Shown: positions 1-7,489, counted from the first letter of the stretch. The stretch is DNA of 37,286 nt from Mordavella massiliensis (GCF_016901695.1 NZ_JACJKS010000022.1:1-37286), one strand, 5' to 3'. Numbers and translations: made by a program. Notes: generated from the letters alone by a model not told the origin.

Positions 1-107
1 CCTACGAAAGTAGTAAGACCCCTTGAAGACGACGAGGTAGATAGGGCAGAGGTGGAAGTGTGGTAACACATGGAGCTGACTGTTACTAATCGGTCGAGGG
101 CATAACC
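1..107 (+). rRNA. 23S ribosomal RNA, 3' end only
   Basis: The opening bases contain the conserved 3'-terminal part of bacterial 23S rRNA, including the stretch around TACTAATCGGTCGAGGGC at about 84-101 that closes the molecule in Firmicutes. The gene starts outside the window. The 3' boundary near 107 is estimated from the usual end after the GGTCGAGG...AACC segment. Bases 118-129 and 190-201 can pair (CGCTTAGGGAAG with CTTCCTAAAGCG, imperfect), forming a likely RNase III processing stem just after the mature end. No 5S gene follows before the tRNA. Confidence 0.93.
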
Positions 108-288
108 AAAAGCTGAACGCTTAGGGAAGACAAGCGGAGCGCAGGCTGAGCTTAGCGTGAAGCTTGTTCGGAACGCAGAGCGGTCCGAACTTCCTAAAGC
201 GGGTGCAGCGCACGGTTCGGGAAAAGATGGAAGATAGACAAGATTTCTTGTATGTGGTTTTGAAGGTACATGTACCTCAATTAAATAT

Positions 289-361
289 TCCTCCTTAGCT
301 CAGTCGGTAGAGCACTCGGCTGTTAACCGAGTTGTCGTTGGTTCGAGTCCAACAGGGGGAG
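289..361 (+). tRNA. tRNA-Asn (GTT)
   Basis: A 73-base cloverleaf. The acceptor arm TCCTCCT pairs with AGGGGGA, the D-arm has TAGCTCAGTCGGTAGAGCA, the anticodon loop is CTGTTAA with anticodon GTT, and the T-arm is GTTGG-TTCGAGT-CCAAC. CCA is not encoded. It lies about 180 bases after the 23S end and is presumably co-transcribed with the rRNA operon. Confidence 0.97.
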
Positions 362-364
362 CTG

Positions 365-398
365 AAAAGCCCGTGAATGTTACATTTACGGGCTTTTT
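365..398 (+). terminator. Rho-independent terminator of the rRNA/tRNA-Asn operon
   Basis: AAAAGCCCGT and ACGGGCTTTT form a stem that continues inward with GAATGT/ACATTT (one G-U pair). It ends in a run of five T and directly follows tRNA-Asn. The next gene is on the other strand. Confidence 0.93.
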
Positions 399-433
399 GC
401 TCTAACCATAAAATGAGATGTCCTGTGCGGAAG

Positions 434-2329
434 TCACTCGAATTTCCGGTCATATAGCAGCGCGGCGATCAGCACGACGAGACAGGAGCCCGCATTGTGC
501 ACCAGCGCCCCGGTGGTGGGCGTCAGTACTTCCATGAGGGACAGCGCGATGGCTGCAAAGTTGATGCACATGGACAGGGTGATGCTGGCTTTGATCGTCT
601 GAACCGTCGCGTTGGACAGCCGCTTCAGATAGGGGATCCTTGAAATGTCATCGCTCATCAGGGCGATTTCCGCGGCGTCTATGGCGATATCGCTTCCCAT
701 GCTCCCCATGGCCACGCTCACATCAGCCGTCTTCAGCGCCGGGGCGTCATTGACGCCGTCGCCGATCATGCATACTTTGTGGTTTTCTGCCTGCAGTCTC
801 TCAATGCTCTGCACTTTTTCTTCCGGCAGAAGCTCTGCGCGCACTTCTCTGATCCCGGCCCGCTGCGCAAAATAGTCTGCAGCTTTCCGGTGGTCGCCGG
901 TGAGCAGTACAGTGCGGGTGCGCATATCCGAAAGCCGGGAGACCATGTTTTTCGCTTCCGGGCGCAGCACATCAGAAAGCGCGATGACGCCGATGCATTT
1001 CCGGTCTTCGGCGATGAGAACAGAGGCCTTCCCCTGTGCGCGGAGCTGTTCCAGTGTGGAACGGACGCTGTTATCGATGGGAACTCCATTTTCCGAGAGG
1101 AAATTTTCATTGCCGCAGAGCAGGCTGCGGCTGCCTGCCACTGCGAAAACACCTCTGCCTGCGGTCATCTTGAAAGAAGACGTTTCAGATAAGGAGATTC
1201 CTTTTACTTTCGCACAGGCTACGATCGCTTTTCCCAGTGGATGCTCGCTCCTGGCTTCTGCGGAAGCGGCGAGAGAGAGCAGTTCGCTCTCGCTGACGGA
1301 ATGATCGAAAGAGATCACGTCGCTGACGTCCAGGCGGCCATAGGTCAAAGTGCCGGTCTTGTCAAAGGCGATGGTGTCCACTTTTCCCATTTTTTCGAGG
1401 GCTTCACCGGATTTGATGATCACGCCATGTTTCGTCGCCTGGCCGATCGCCGCCATGACCGCGGTGGGTGTCGCCAGTACAAGGGCGCAGGGACAGAACA
1501 CAACGAGCACGGTCACGGCGGTCACGATGTTCCCGGTGAATACATAGGAAAAAATGGCGATCAGCAGGGCGACGGGGACCAGCCAGCTGGCCGCTTTGTC
1601 CGCAATCCTCTGCATGGGGGCCTGCCGGTTTTCTGCGTCCTGCACCATGCGGATCAGCTTTTGCAGGGAACTGTCTTCGCCCACCTTTGTAGCCGAAATA
1701 TCGATAGATCCAAAGCGGTTGATCGTACCGCAGAAGACTTCTTCCCCAACTCCTTTGTCGACGGGCAGGGATTCCCCTGTCATAACCGACTGGTCAACTG
1801 AGGTTTCGCCGCTCAGGATCCTCCCGTCAACCGGGATGGCTTCACCGGGCAGGATGCGCAGGATATCTCCCTGCCGGATGTCCTTAGCCGGTACTGTTTC
1901 CTCAATCCCGTCTCTCAGCCTGCGCGCTTTCGCCGGGGCAAGGCTGATCAGCTTTTTCAGTCCTTTTTTTGCCCGGTTTGTGGTGGCTTCTTCCAAAAGT
2001 GCGCCGATGGCCATGATAAAGGCGACTTCCCCTGCCGCGAACAGATCCCCGATCGCGATCGCCGCGAACATGGCGATGCAGATCAAAAGGGCAGAGGATA
2101 TCTTGCTGATGCCGGGATTGTGGATCATGCGCCATACCGCCAGATATAAGAGGGGGATGCCGCTGATCACGACAGTGACCCAGGCCGGGTCAAAGGGCAG
2201 AAAGGAAAAGTGTGCCGGCGTGCCGCCAAATTCTTCCATCAGGTGCGGGATCAGATCCAGCAGCAGGAATATACCGGCCGCGACCGTCATTGGCAGTCCG
2301 GCGAGAAAATCGCTAAGTCTTTTTATCAT
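434..2329 (-). CDS. Heavy-metal-translocating P1B-type ATPase
   Basis: This membrane pump uses ATP to move a transition or heavy metal ion across the cytoplasmic membrane. Of 631 residues, the actuator TGES motif is at about 184-187, the transmembrane metal motif CPC at about 279-281, the phosphorylated Asp in DKTGT at about 323, the SEHPLG motif of P1B pumps at about 361-366, and the GDGVNDAP hinge lies near the C-terminus. There is no N-terminal HMA metal-binding domain or His-rich tail. The end (GALVHNAGS) is of the ZntA/CadA-like or P1B-4-like type rather than the copper type, so Zn, Cd, Co or Fe are likelier than Cu, but the ion cannot be fixed by eye. I chose the ATG at 2329 because GGAGGG stands six bases before it; the open frame extends 44 codons upstream but that part reads through the promoter region. 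A TetR regulator is transcribed divergently. Confidence 0.93.
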   Translation of the reverse strand: MIKRLSDFLAGLPMTVAAGIFLLLDLIPHLMEEFGGTPAHFSFLPFDPAWVTVVISGIPLLYLAVWRMIHNPGISKISSALLICIAMFAAIAIGDLFAAGEVAFIMAIGALLEEATTNRAKKGLKKLISLAPAKARRLRDGIEETVPAKDIRQGDILRILPGEAIPVDGRILSGETSVDQSVMTGESLPVDKGVGEEVFCGTINRFGSIDISATKVGEDSSLQKLIRMVQDAENRQAPMQRIADKAASWLVPVALLIAIFSYVFTGNIVTAVTVLVVFCPCALVLATPTAVMAAIGQATKHGVIIKSGEALEKMGKVDTIAFDKTGTLTYGRLDVSDVISFDHSVSESELLSLAASAEARSEHPLGKAIVACAKVKGISLSETSSFKMTAGRGVFAVAGSRSLLCGNENFLSENGVPIDNSVRSTLEQLRAQGKASVLIAEDRKCIGVIALSDVLRPEAKNMVSRLSDMRTRTVLLTGDHRKAADYFAQRAGIREVRAELLPEEKVQSIERLQAENHKVCMIGDGVNDAPALKTADVSVAMGSMGSDIAIDAAEIALMSDDISRIPYLKRLSNATVQTIKASITLSMCINFAAIALSLMEVLTPTTGALVHNAGSCLVVLIAALLYDRKFE

Positions 2330-2409
2330 AATGGTCCCTCCGCGTATATGGCATTTCAAACCGGATCGTCGTTGACACCTGTTTGACGTTGCCGTACAAT
2401 TGATTTGAT

Positions 2410-2424
2410 AACAAACAATTTGTT
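2410..2424. promoter_or_regulatory. Inverted repeat in the metal ATPase/TetR divergent promoter
   Basis: AACAAA-CAA-TTTGTT is a perfect 6-bp inverted repeat between the divergent ATPase (start 2329) and TetR gene (start 2527). Its position makes it a candidate operator for the TetR protein controlling both genes. Only symmetry and location support this, and the arms are AT-rich. Confidence 0.4.
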
Positions 2425-2526
2425 CTTTATTTATTGTAGGAAGGATTCCGGAGAAAAACAACGGATAATATGGCCGCTGTGTTTCGTATGGAACATTTTT
2501 TGGAAATTGTACGGAAAGGAGTTGTC

Positions 2527-3090
2527 ATGGACAGGAGACAGCAGAAAACAAGGGCGGCTGTTTTTGCAGCGTTCAGTTCGCTTCTGGCGGAAAAAAGCTA
2601 CAGCAGGATCACGGTGCAGGAGATCATCGATACTGCGAATATCGGCAGGACCACATTCTATGCGCATTTTGAGACAAAAGACGACCTGCTGAAAGCCTTA
2701 TGCGAGGTGCTTTTCGATCACATTATCAGCAGCGCGACAGACTGCACCCACACCCATGGACTGTATTCTGACAAAAATGCACCGGAATCTGTGTTCTGCC
2801 ACTTACTGCAGCATCTGCAGGAAGATGAAAACAATATCCTTGAACTGCTTTCCTGCGAGAGCAGCGAGCTTTTTCTGCGGTATTTCAAAGACAGCCTAAA
2901 CGAGCTGATAAAAAGACAGTTTGTCGGCCGGGACAGGGAAAAGAACGCGGATATCCCGGAGGATTTTCTGGTCAACCACATTTCCGGAAGCTTTGTGGAA
3001 ATGGTGCTGTGGTGGATCAGAGGGCGGATGAAGCAGACGCCGGAGGAGCTGGACCGGTATTTCCGGGCAGTCATAGAGCCGGTTCTCTAA
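2527..3090 (+). CDS. TetR/AcrR family transcriptional regulator
   Basis: This 187-residue protein is a one-component repressor. The N-terminal helix-turn-helix spans about residues 5-55, with the typical pattern ending TTFYAHFETKDDLL. The C-terminal ligand domain is too divergent to name an effector. The start at 2527 is favoured because GGAAAGGAG lies just upstream; an in-frame ATG at 2470 would add 19 residues with no good ribosome binding site. It is divergent from the P1B ATPase at 434-2329, so it may control metal efflux, although TetR proteins are less usual metal sensors than ArsR, MerR or CsoR. An alternative is that the pump is controlled by another signal. Confidence 0.9.
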   Translation: MDRRQQKTRAAVFAAFSSLLAEKSYSRITVQEIIDTANIGRTTFYAHFETKDDLLKALCEVLFDHIISSATDCTHTHGLYSDKNAPESVFCHLLQHLQEDENNILELLSCESSELFLRYFKDSLNELIKRQFVGRDREKNADIPEDFLVNHISGSFVEMVLWWIRGRMKQTPEELDRYFRAVIEPVL

Positions 3091-3111
3091 TAGGAAATCA
3101 GGTCCCCCGGC

Positions 3112-4239
3112 TTATAAAAGCCGGAAGACCTGATTGATCGTCTGTCTGATATTTTCTTTTGCCACCTCTGGCTTCATCGCTTCCTCCAGCGTGGTCACGC
3201 CCCGCACTACGGGGAAGAAAGCATCGATGCCGGCGTCGTTGCAGGCGGTTGCCTCCCGTGTCACGCTGCCCGCGATGGCGATGACTTTTGCGCCGTATTT
3301 TTTGGCCAGCTTCGCCACGCCAACAGGCGCTTTTCCCATGGCAGTCTGGTGGTCCAGACGCCCCTCGCCGGTGATGACGATATCCGCATCCTTCAGCTCC
3401 GCCTCCAGTCCGACAGCGTCCAGGATGAGGTCAATGCCCGGGGAGAGCTCCGCGCCCAGGAAGGAGAGGAAGGCAAAGCCAAGCCCGCCGGCCGCGCCGG
3501 CTCCCGGATACTCCCTGTAGTCGCATCCAAGATCACGGGACACAGCAGCGGCATAGTTGGCCATCCCCTCGTCCAGGGCCTGCTTCATGTCCTCCGTGAC
3601 GCCCTTCTGGGGACCGTAGATGTAGGTGGCGCCGTTCTCGCCGCATAAGGGGTTGTTCACATCGCAGGCGATACGGAAATGACAGTCTGTGAGAAGCGGA
3701 TGTTTTCCATCCGTTTTTACGGAAGCGATCTTTGCCAGCGCCTGGGCGCCCTCGCCGGGATCGGCCCCGCTCTGATCTGCGAAGGTGAAGCCGAGGGCCC
3801 TGAGCATGCCGATGCCTCCGTCGTTGGTGGCGCTGCCGCCGATGCCGATGATGAAATTGCGACACCCCTTCTCCATGGCGTTCAGGATCATCTCGCCCAC
3901 GCCGTATGTGGTGGCGGCAAGGGGATCCTTCTCCGCCTCTGTGACAAGTGTGATGCCTGCGGCAGCGGCCATCTCAATGATGGCTGTCCGGCTGTCCGGC
4001 AGATACCCGTAGTAGCAGTCCACCGGCTTTCCAAGCGGCCCGGTGGCTGTCATCTCCACCTTCTGCCCGTTCATTCCCTCGATCAGGGCATCCGTCGTGC
4101 CCTCTCCGCCGTCCGCGAGAGGCTTTACGATCATGTCCGCCTCCGGTCTTGCCAGCAGGACCCCTTCCTTTGCAGCATGGCCTGCTTCCATGGAAGAGAG
4201 GCTTCCTTTAAATGAGTCGATTGCAGCAACAACTTTCAT
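3112..4239 (-). CDS. glxK: Glycerate kinase (GlxK/GarK family)
   Basis: Phosphorylates D-glycerate with ATP to a phosphoglycerate that enters lower glycolysis. At 375 residues it has the normal length for the GarK/GlxK family. It begins MKVVAAIDSFKGSLSS, the diagnostic N-terminus, and contains the Gly-rich IGGSATNDGGIGM segment (about residues 129-141) and ITGEGRLDHQT (about 288-298), also family hallmarks. The start has AGGAGGAAT four bases upstream. It is downstream of a CdaR-like regulator on the same strand, with about 95 intergenic bases holding two inverted repeats. CdaR controls glucarate/galactarate/glycerate genes in enteric bacteria, so the pairing supports a glycerate role. Confidence 0.95.
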   Translation of the reverse strand: MKVVAAIDSFKGSLSSMEAGHAAKEGVLLARPEADMIVKPLADGGEGTTDALIEGMNGQKVEMTATGPLGKPVDCYYGYLPDSRTAIIEMAAAAGITLVTEAEKDPLAATTYGVGEMILNAMEKGCRNFIIGIGGSATNDGGIGMLRALGFTFADQSGADPGEGAQALAKIASVKTDGKHPLLTDCHFRIACDVNNPLCGENGATYIYGPQKGVTEDMKQALDEGMANYAAAVSRDLGCDYREYPGAGAAGGLGFAFLSFLGAELSPGIDLILDAVGLEAELKDADIVITGEGRLDHQTAMGKAPVGVAKLAKKYGAKVIAIAGSVTREATACNDAGIDAFFPVVRGVTTLEEAMKPEVAKENIRQTINQVFRLL

Positions 4240-4290
4240 CTGTATTCCTCCTGTCCGAATATTTTCTAATTGTAGTTTAACATGCCTTCT

Positions 4291-4317
4291 TTGTTATATA
4301 AACAGAATTTATAACAA
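4291..4317. promoter_or_regulatory. Inverted repeat upstream of glycerate kinase
   Basis: TTGTTATA (4291-4298) and TATAACAA (4310-4317) form perfect 8-bp arms separated by 11 bases, in the gap between the CdaR-like gene and glycerate kinase. It could be an operator for the regulator or may overlap promoter elements of the kinase gene. Confidence 0.45.
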
Positions 4318-4332
4318 ATAATTAAGAAAATA

Positions 4333-4346
4333 TGTTACATGTAACA
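4333..4346. promoter_or_regulatory. Perfect 14-bp palindrome at the end of the CdaR-like gene
   Basis: TGTTACATGTAACA is fully self-complementary and overlaps the stop codon of the regulator gene (stop at 4335-4337, minus strand). It lies about 95 bases upstream of the glycerate kinase start, so it is a plausible operator, though part of it is constrained as coding sequence. Confidence 0.4.
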
Positions 4347-5432
4347 ATCCTGGAGTTTCAGGGCAAGGCAGAGGACGACGGCGTCCTGAAAGCGCCTCGG
4401 ATTCAGGCCGCAGAGGCGGTAGATCCGGTTGAGCTTATACTGCACCGTGTTTTTGTGAAGAAAAAGCGCCTGGCACGTGTTGGAAAGAGACTGGTCTTTC
4501 TCAAAATAGACGCGGAGCAGGGCGAGGTCGTCCGCGTCGAGCGGGGAGAGGATGCGCTGGCAGAATGCGCTCTGTGTCCGGGCCGGAACGGCTGCCAGCA
4601 GGATCTCCAGCGTCAGGTCGTCAAACAGGCAGAACGCGTCATGACCTGCCCGGCGCTCCAGTGTCTCCAGGGCGATGCGCGCGGTGGAGAGCGATGCTGG
4701 AAGGTCTTCCAGGGAGGCGGCGCTGCCGGCGGCCGTCCCGAAAGAACCGGGATGTGCGCTTTCAAACTGTCCCAGCTTTTCCCGGTACAGTTCCAGATCC
4801 TCCGCGTTGATCAGGATTCGGAACGTGGCGGGGTACTGGTAGCCGTACAGGCAGCCGGGCAGGGATTCCAGCAGGTGGGAGAGAAGACCCTCCAGCTCAG
4901 ACAGACTCTGGCTGCCCTGCCGCCAGAGCTTCAGAAGCAGGATCCGTTTGGATGTGGAGGCGTCTACGTGAAGGCTTTTCAATTCCTTCCGGATCTCTGC
5001 CGATGCGTCCGAGGTCAGCGGCTCGCCGTCGAGCAGGAGATTCAGCAGATAGTTCCGCCTCCGGGCCAGTGTGCGGGCTGCTGCGCCCAGCTCCTGCTCC
5101 CGGAGCAGGAGGAGGGTGATCCGCTCCGCCAGGTGCGCGTAGGCCCGCACCTGCTCAGGCTCCCCGCTGATTCCGATGACGGCAGTGAGGATCCCGTCGC
5201 GGAAGACGGGGATGTTCACGCCCTTCTTTGTGCCGGGGAACAGACCGTCCTTAGGCACTTCCAGGGTCCCGCCCCTGGCGATCACCTGCCTGCCTCCCTC
5301 ATGGACCGTGCCGATGCGGGCCGGGTCTGTGCTGGCGAGAACCAGCCCCCTGCTGTCTATAAAATTGATATCGAAGCCGCAGACATCCTTGACAGTGTCC
5401 ACGATCTGCTGTGCTGTTTTCTTGTGGATCAT
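4335..5432 (-). CDS. cdaR: CdaR/PucR-family transcriptional regulator
   Basis: A 365-residue activator-type regulator. The N-terminal sugar-diacid recognition domain (about residues 1-130) starts MIHKKTAQQIVDTVKD and contains INFIDSRGLVLASTD. The C-terminal PucR-type helix-turn-helix (about 305-360) includes NTCQALFLHKNTVQYKLNRI. The middle is the weakly conserved GGDEF-like spacer of this family. I chose the start at 5432 because the diacid domain begins there and GAGAGG precedes it; the open frame upstream (to 5555) runs through a terminator and is not coding. E. coli CdaR is 385 residues, so length fits. It probably responds to glycerate or a related acid and activates the downstream kinase gene. 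Confidence 0.92.
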   Translation of the reverse strand: MIHKKTAQQIVDTVKDVCGFDINFIDSRGLVLASTDPARIGTVHEGGRQVIARGGTLEVPKDGLFPGTKKGVNIPVFRDGILTAVIGISGEPEQVRAYAHLAERITLLLLREQELGAAARTLARRRNYLLNLLLDGEPLTSDASAEIRKELKSLHVDASTSKRILLLKLWRQGSQSLSELEGLLSHLLESLPGCLYGYQYPATFRILINAEDLELYREKLGQFESAHPGSFGTAAGSAASLEDLPASLSTARIALETLERRAGHDAFCLFDDLTLEILLAAVPARTQSAFCQRILSPLDADDLALLRVYFEKDQSLSNTCQALFLHKNTVQYKLNRIYRLCGLNPRRFQDAVVLCLALKLQDCYM

Positions 5433-5529
5433 GTGATGTACCTCTCCGGAAAAAATGCTTACCTTAGTTATAATGGGATACGGCGGGAAAGTCAACGGAA
5501 ACGGATGGGATGGAATGCCGGATGTTTTT

Positions 5530-5570
5530 AAAAAAATAAGAGAAACGTCGTACAACCAACGTTTCTCTTA
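5530..5570 (-). terminator. Rho-independent terminator of the five-tRNA operon
   Basis: TAAGAGAAACGT (5537-5548) pairs perfectly with ACGTTTCTCTTA (5559-5570) around a 10-base loop. Read on the minus strand it is followed by seven T (5530-5536). It directly follows tRNA-Leu. Confidence 0.92.
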
Positions 5571-5581
5571 CTTTTCTTCAA

Positions 5582-5667
5582 TGCCGCAGACCGGAATCGA
5601 ACCGGTACGGGAGGTTAGTCCCGCAGGATTTTAAGTCCTGTGCGTCTGCCAGTTCCGCCACTGCGGC
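5582..5667 (-). tRNA. tRNA-Leu (TAA)
   Basis: An 86-base class II tRNA. The acceptor GCCGCAG pairs with CTGCGGC, the anticodon TAA sits in loop ACTTAAAAT, and there is a long variable arm, typical of leucine tRNA. No encoded CCA. Last of the five-tRNA operon. Confidence 0.96.
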
Positions 5668-5688
5668 ATATCTCTTATACGAGATAAA

Positions 5689-5761
5689 TGGGACCTATAG
5701 GGCTCGAACCTATGACCCTCTGCTTGTAAGGCAGATGCTCTCCCAGCTGAGCTAAGATCCC
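5689..5761 (-). tRNA. tRNA-Val (TAC)
   Basis: A 73-base cloverleaf with acceptor GGGATCT/AGGTCCC, anticodon loop CTTACAA (anticodon TAC) and T-arm ATAGG-TTCGAGC-CCTAT. Fourth of the operon. Confidence 0.96.
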
Positions 5762-5791
5762 AAACGAAACAACCACAGGTGCCTGAACGAA

Positions 5792-5865
5792 CGACCCAGA
5801 AGAGACTCGAACTCTCGACCTCCGCCGTGACAGGGCGGCGCTCTAACCAACTGAGCCACTGGGCC
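5792..5865 (-). tRNA. tRNA-Asp (GTC)
   Basis: A 74-base cloverleaf with acceptor GGCCCAG/CTGGGTC, discriminator G, anticodon loop CTGTCAC (GTC) and T-arm GAGAG-TTCGAGT-CTCTT. Third of the operon. Confidence 0.96.
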
Positions 5866-5905
5866 AGATATGAAAACTTTATATTTGAGCGCGACACGCG
5901 CTCAG

Positions 5906-5979
5906 TGGACCTTCGGGGACTCGAACCCAGGACCGACCGGTTATGAGCCGGTTGCTCTAACCAACTGAGCTAAAGGTCC
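5906..5979 (-). tRNA. tRNA-Met (CAT), elongator type
   Basis: A 74-base cloverleaf with acceptor GGACCTT/AAGGTCC, discriminator A and anticodon loop CTCATAA (CAT). The fully paired first acceptor base and GGACCTTTAGCTCAGTTGG start match elongator methionine tRNA of Firmicutes rather than initiator; a tRNA-Ile with modified CAT cannot be wholly excluded. Confidence 0.93.
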
Positions 5980-6033
5980 AAATTAGCAGTCCCTTTAAGG
6001 ACTAAGTCTGCCGTTCAAAGATCGGCAGTCCAG

Positions 6034-6105
6034 TGACTCCGACGGGAATCGAACCCGTGTTACCGCCGTGAAAGGGCGATGTCTTAACCTCTTGACCACG
6101 GAGCC
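6034..6105 (-). tRNA. tRNA-Glu (TTC)
   Basis: A 72-base cloverleaf with acceptor GGCTCCG/CGGAGTC, anticodon loop CTTTCAC (TTC) and T-arm ACGGG-TTCGATT-CCCGT. First tRNA of the operon, about 55 bases after the promoter -10. Confidence 0.96.
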
Positions 6106-6159
6106 GTTCATGATTTTTCAGGTCCCCTGGAAGCCGAAAATCTCAGGTGACCGTCTAAT

Positions 6160-6188
6160 ATAATATCATACAGGCTGTCTTTTGGCAA
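6160..6188 (-). promoter_or_regulatory. Promoter of the Glu-Met-Asp-Val-Leu tRNA operon
   Basis: On the minus strand, -35 TTGCCA (6183-6188) and -10 TATTAT (6160-6165) are separated by exactly 17 bases. It lies just upstream of tRNA-Glu, and the tRNA genes share one terminator at 5530-5570. Confidence 0.75.
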
Positions 6189-6222
6189 GAATTTTTTAGA
6201 AAAAGGGTTCGATTCCGTTTTT

Positions 6223-6810
6223 TTATTTTTCCCGGAACCGTTCGGCCAGCAGGGTCAGGAACTGCCGCAGGACCGGGTGGTCGTTCCTGCGCTGGCAGTA
6301 GACGCCGTAGGGGACGGCGGGCAGGCCGGTGACGGGAATGCAGCGCAGGCCGTCCGTCCTGGCCAGTGGGAGAGCCGGGAACAGGGTGTAGCCCAGGCCG
6401 GCCTTCACAAGGGTGAGGGCGCTCTCGATGCTGCTGGCAAAGTACCGCTGCCCCGGGGGCAGACTGGCCAGGATCCCGTTCTGGATGGCGAAGATGGAGT
6501 CCGGGATCTGGCGGGGCGAGCAGGCGATGAAGCTGCCGGCCAGGTCCCGCTTTACAAGGGTGTCTCTGCCGGCCAGAGGGTGGTCCGGCGCGCAGTAGCA
6601 GGCAAGCGGCGCAGCGCACAGCTCCCGGAAGACGAGGGAGCTTTTTTTCTGTTCGCCCTTAAAGGCGAGACAGGCGTGGAGCTGATCGTTCTCCACCAGG
6701 GTCAGGAGGGAGGGGGAGGGGACGAGATGGATGTCCGGGCGCAGGAGGGGGAAATGTCCGGCCAGCTCCCCAAGCACCAGGGCCGCGGTGGCGGATCCGC
6801 CGGCGCTCAT
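6223..6810 (-). pseudogene. LysR-family regulator, N-terminal DNA-binding domain deleted
   Basis: This frame encodes only the substrate-binding domain of a LysR-type regulator: from about SATAALVLGELAGHF through ACLAFKGE, CYCAPDHPLAG and SIESALTLVKAGLGYTLFPALPLA to the C-terminus. LysR proteins are usually about 290-300 residues with a helix-turn-helix in the first 60-90; here only about 195 remain. Upstream of about 6800 the minus strand is antisense to an ABC transporter gene fragment, so the missing part is not simply out of frame. No ribosome binding site precedes the in-frame ATG at 6810. This is one side of a deletion scar with the ABC fragment at 6790-7057. A sequence assembly join could give the same picture. 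Confidence 0.82.
6790..6801. repeat. 12-bp palindrome at the LysR/ABC junction
   Basis: GGCGGATCCGCC is a perfect palindrome exactly where the two gene fragments meet. Both reading frames (LysR on minus, ABC on plus) can be read through it, so the break lies in or next to it and it may be microhomology used in the deletion. Confidence 0.6.
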
Positions 6811-7057
6811 CCTGGACGAGGCGACGTCCTCCATCGACACCCGCACGGAGAAGCTGGTACAGGCCGGCATGGACGCCCTCATGAAGGGGCGGACCACCTT
6901 TGTCATCGCCCACCGGCTGTCCACAGTCAAAAACTCCGACTGCATCATGGTCATGGAGCAGGGGCGCATCATTGAGCGGGGGACCCACGACGAACTGATT
7001 GAAAAGAAAGGGAAGTATTACCAGCTTTACACCGGCAATTTCGCGGCGCAGGGGTAA
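6790..7057 (+). pseudogene. ABC exporter, C-terminal fragment of the nucleotide-binding domain
   Basis: The plus strand reads ADPPALILDEATSSIDT (Walker B and D-loop) and then FVIAHRLSTVKNSD (H-loop) and GRIIERGTHDELIEKKGKYY to a stop at 7055-7057: the last 85 or so residues of an MsbA/BmrA-type exporter subunit. The membrane domain, Walker A and signature motifs, some 500 residues, are absent. Upstream sequence is the antisense of a LysR gene. The fragment keeps the catalytic Glu and His of a consensus ATP site but cannot work alone. It is followed by a good terminator. It is not a copy of the exporter genes at 15457-19021. Confidence 0.85.
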
Positions 7058-7076
7058 GGCGTCCGCTGCTTTGCAC

Positions 7077-7120
7077 AAAAAAGACATCTCGCACCGGATA
7101 ACGGCGGAGATGTCTTTTTT
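7077..7120. terminator. Bidirectional Rho-independent terminator
   Basis: AAAAAAGACATCTC (7077-7090) pairs with GAGATGTCTTTTTT (7107-7120). T-runs appear on either strand, so it can serve both the ABC fragment (plus) and the HicB-like gene (minus). Confidence 0.9.
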
Positions 7121-7125
7121 GTCCT

Positions 7126-7404
7126 CTATTCGTCCCAACCCTCGTAGAAGCGGATATTGACGGAGATGTTGCGGATCTCGTCCCCCTCCTGCGTCTCGAT
7201 GTCCTCCGGATCGGTGACAAACGGCAGATTGGGATCCTCCTCCTCAAGCTCCACGCTGATCCAGGTCCGGGCAGCCTCGTTGGCATTGTCAATGGCGTCG
7301 TCCAGCGTGTCGCCGGACGCTTCACAGCACTCCAGATCCGGGAAATAGGCATGGTAGCGTCCGTCTTCTTTTTTGCGGAATACCGCAGGGTATATAAAAT
7401 TCAT
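7126..7404 (-). CDS. HicB-family protein, orphan (no HicA partner)
   Basis: A 92-residue protein whose first about 55 residues (FIYPAVFRKKEDGRYHAYFPDLECCEASGDTLDDAIDNA) match the HicB partial RNase-H-like fold, with the typical YxAxFPDLxxxxxxGDTxxEAxxNA pattern. In hicAB systems HicB neutralises the HicA mRNA interferase. No HicA-like frame is next to it: a terminator lies downstream and about 85 bases of non-coding sequence separate its start from the flavodoxin promoter, with AAAGGAGG before the start. The last 35 residues are acidic and show no ribbon-helix-helix or helix-turn-helix domain, so autoregulation is not evident. Stand-alone HicB-like proteins are common and their role is unknown. 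Confidence 0.85.
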   Translation of the reverse strand: MNFIYPAVFRKKEDGRYHAYFPDLECCEASGDTLDDAIDNANEAARTWISVELEEEDPNLPFVTDPEDIETQEGDEIRNISVNIRFYEGWDE

Positions 7405-7489
7405 GGCAGTCGGCCTCCTTTGTTATTGTGCGTCAACGCTATTGTAGCACAAGTGATGATTTTTTGGGAAGGAATAAAACAGAAAAATA

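Noticed and set aside
4332-5531. Open frame on the plus strand (399 codons)
   Set aside because: Antisense to the CdaR-like gene, with no recognisable domain.
5631-5897. Open frame of 88 codons on the minus strand
   Set aside because: It consists of tRNA-Leu, tRNA-Val and tRNA-Asp sequence read as protein.
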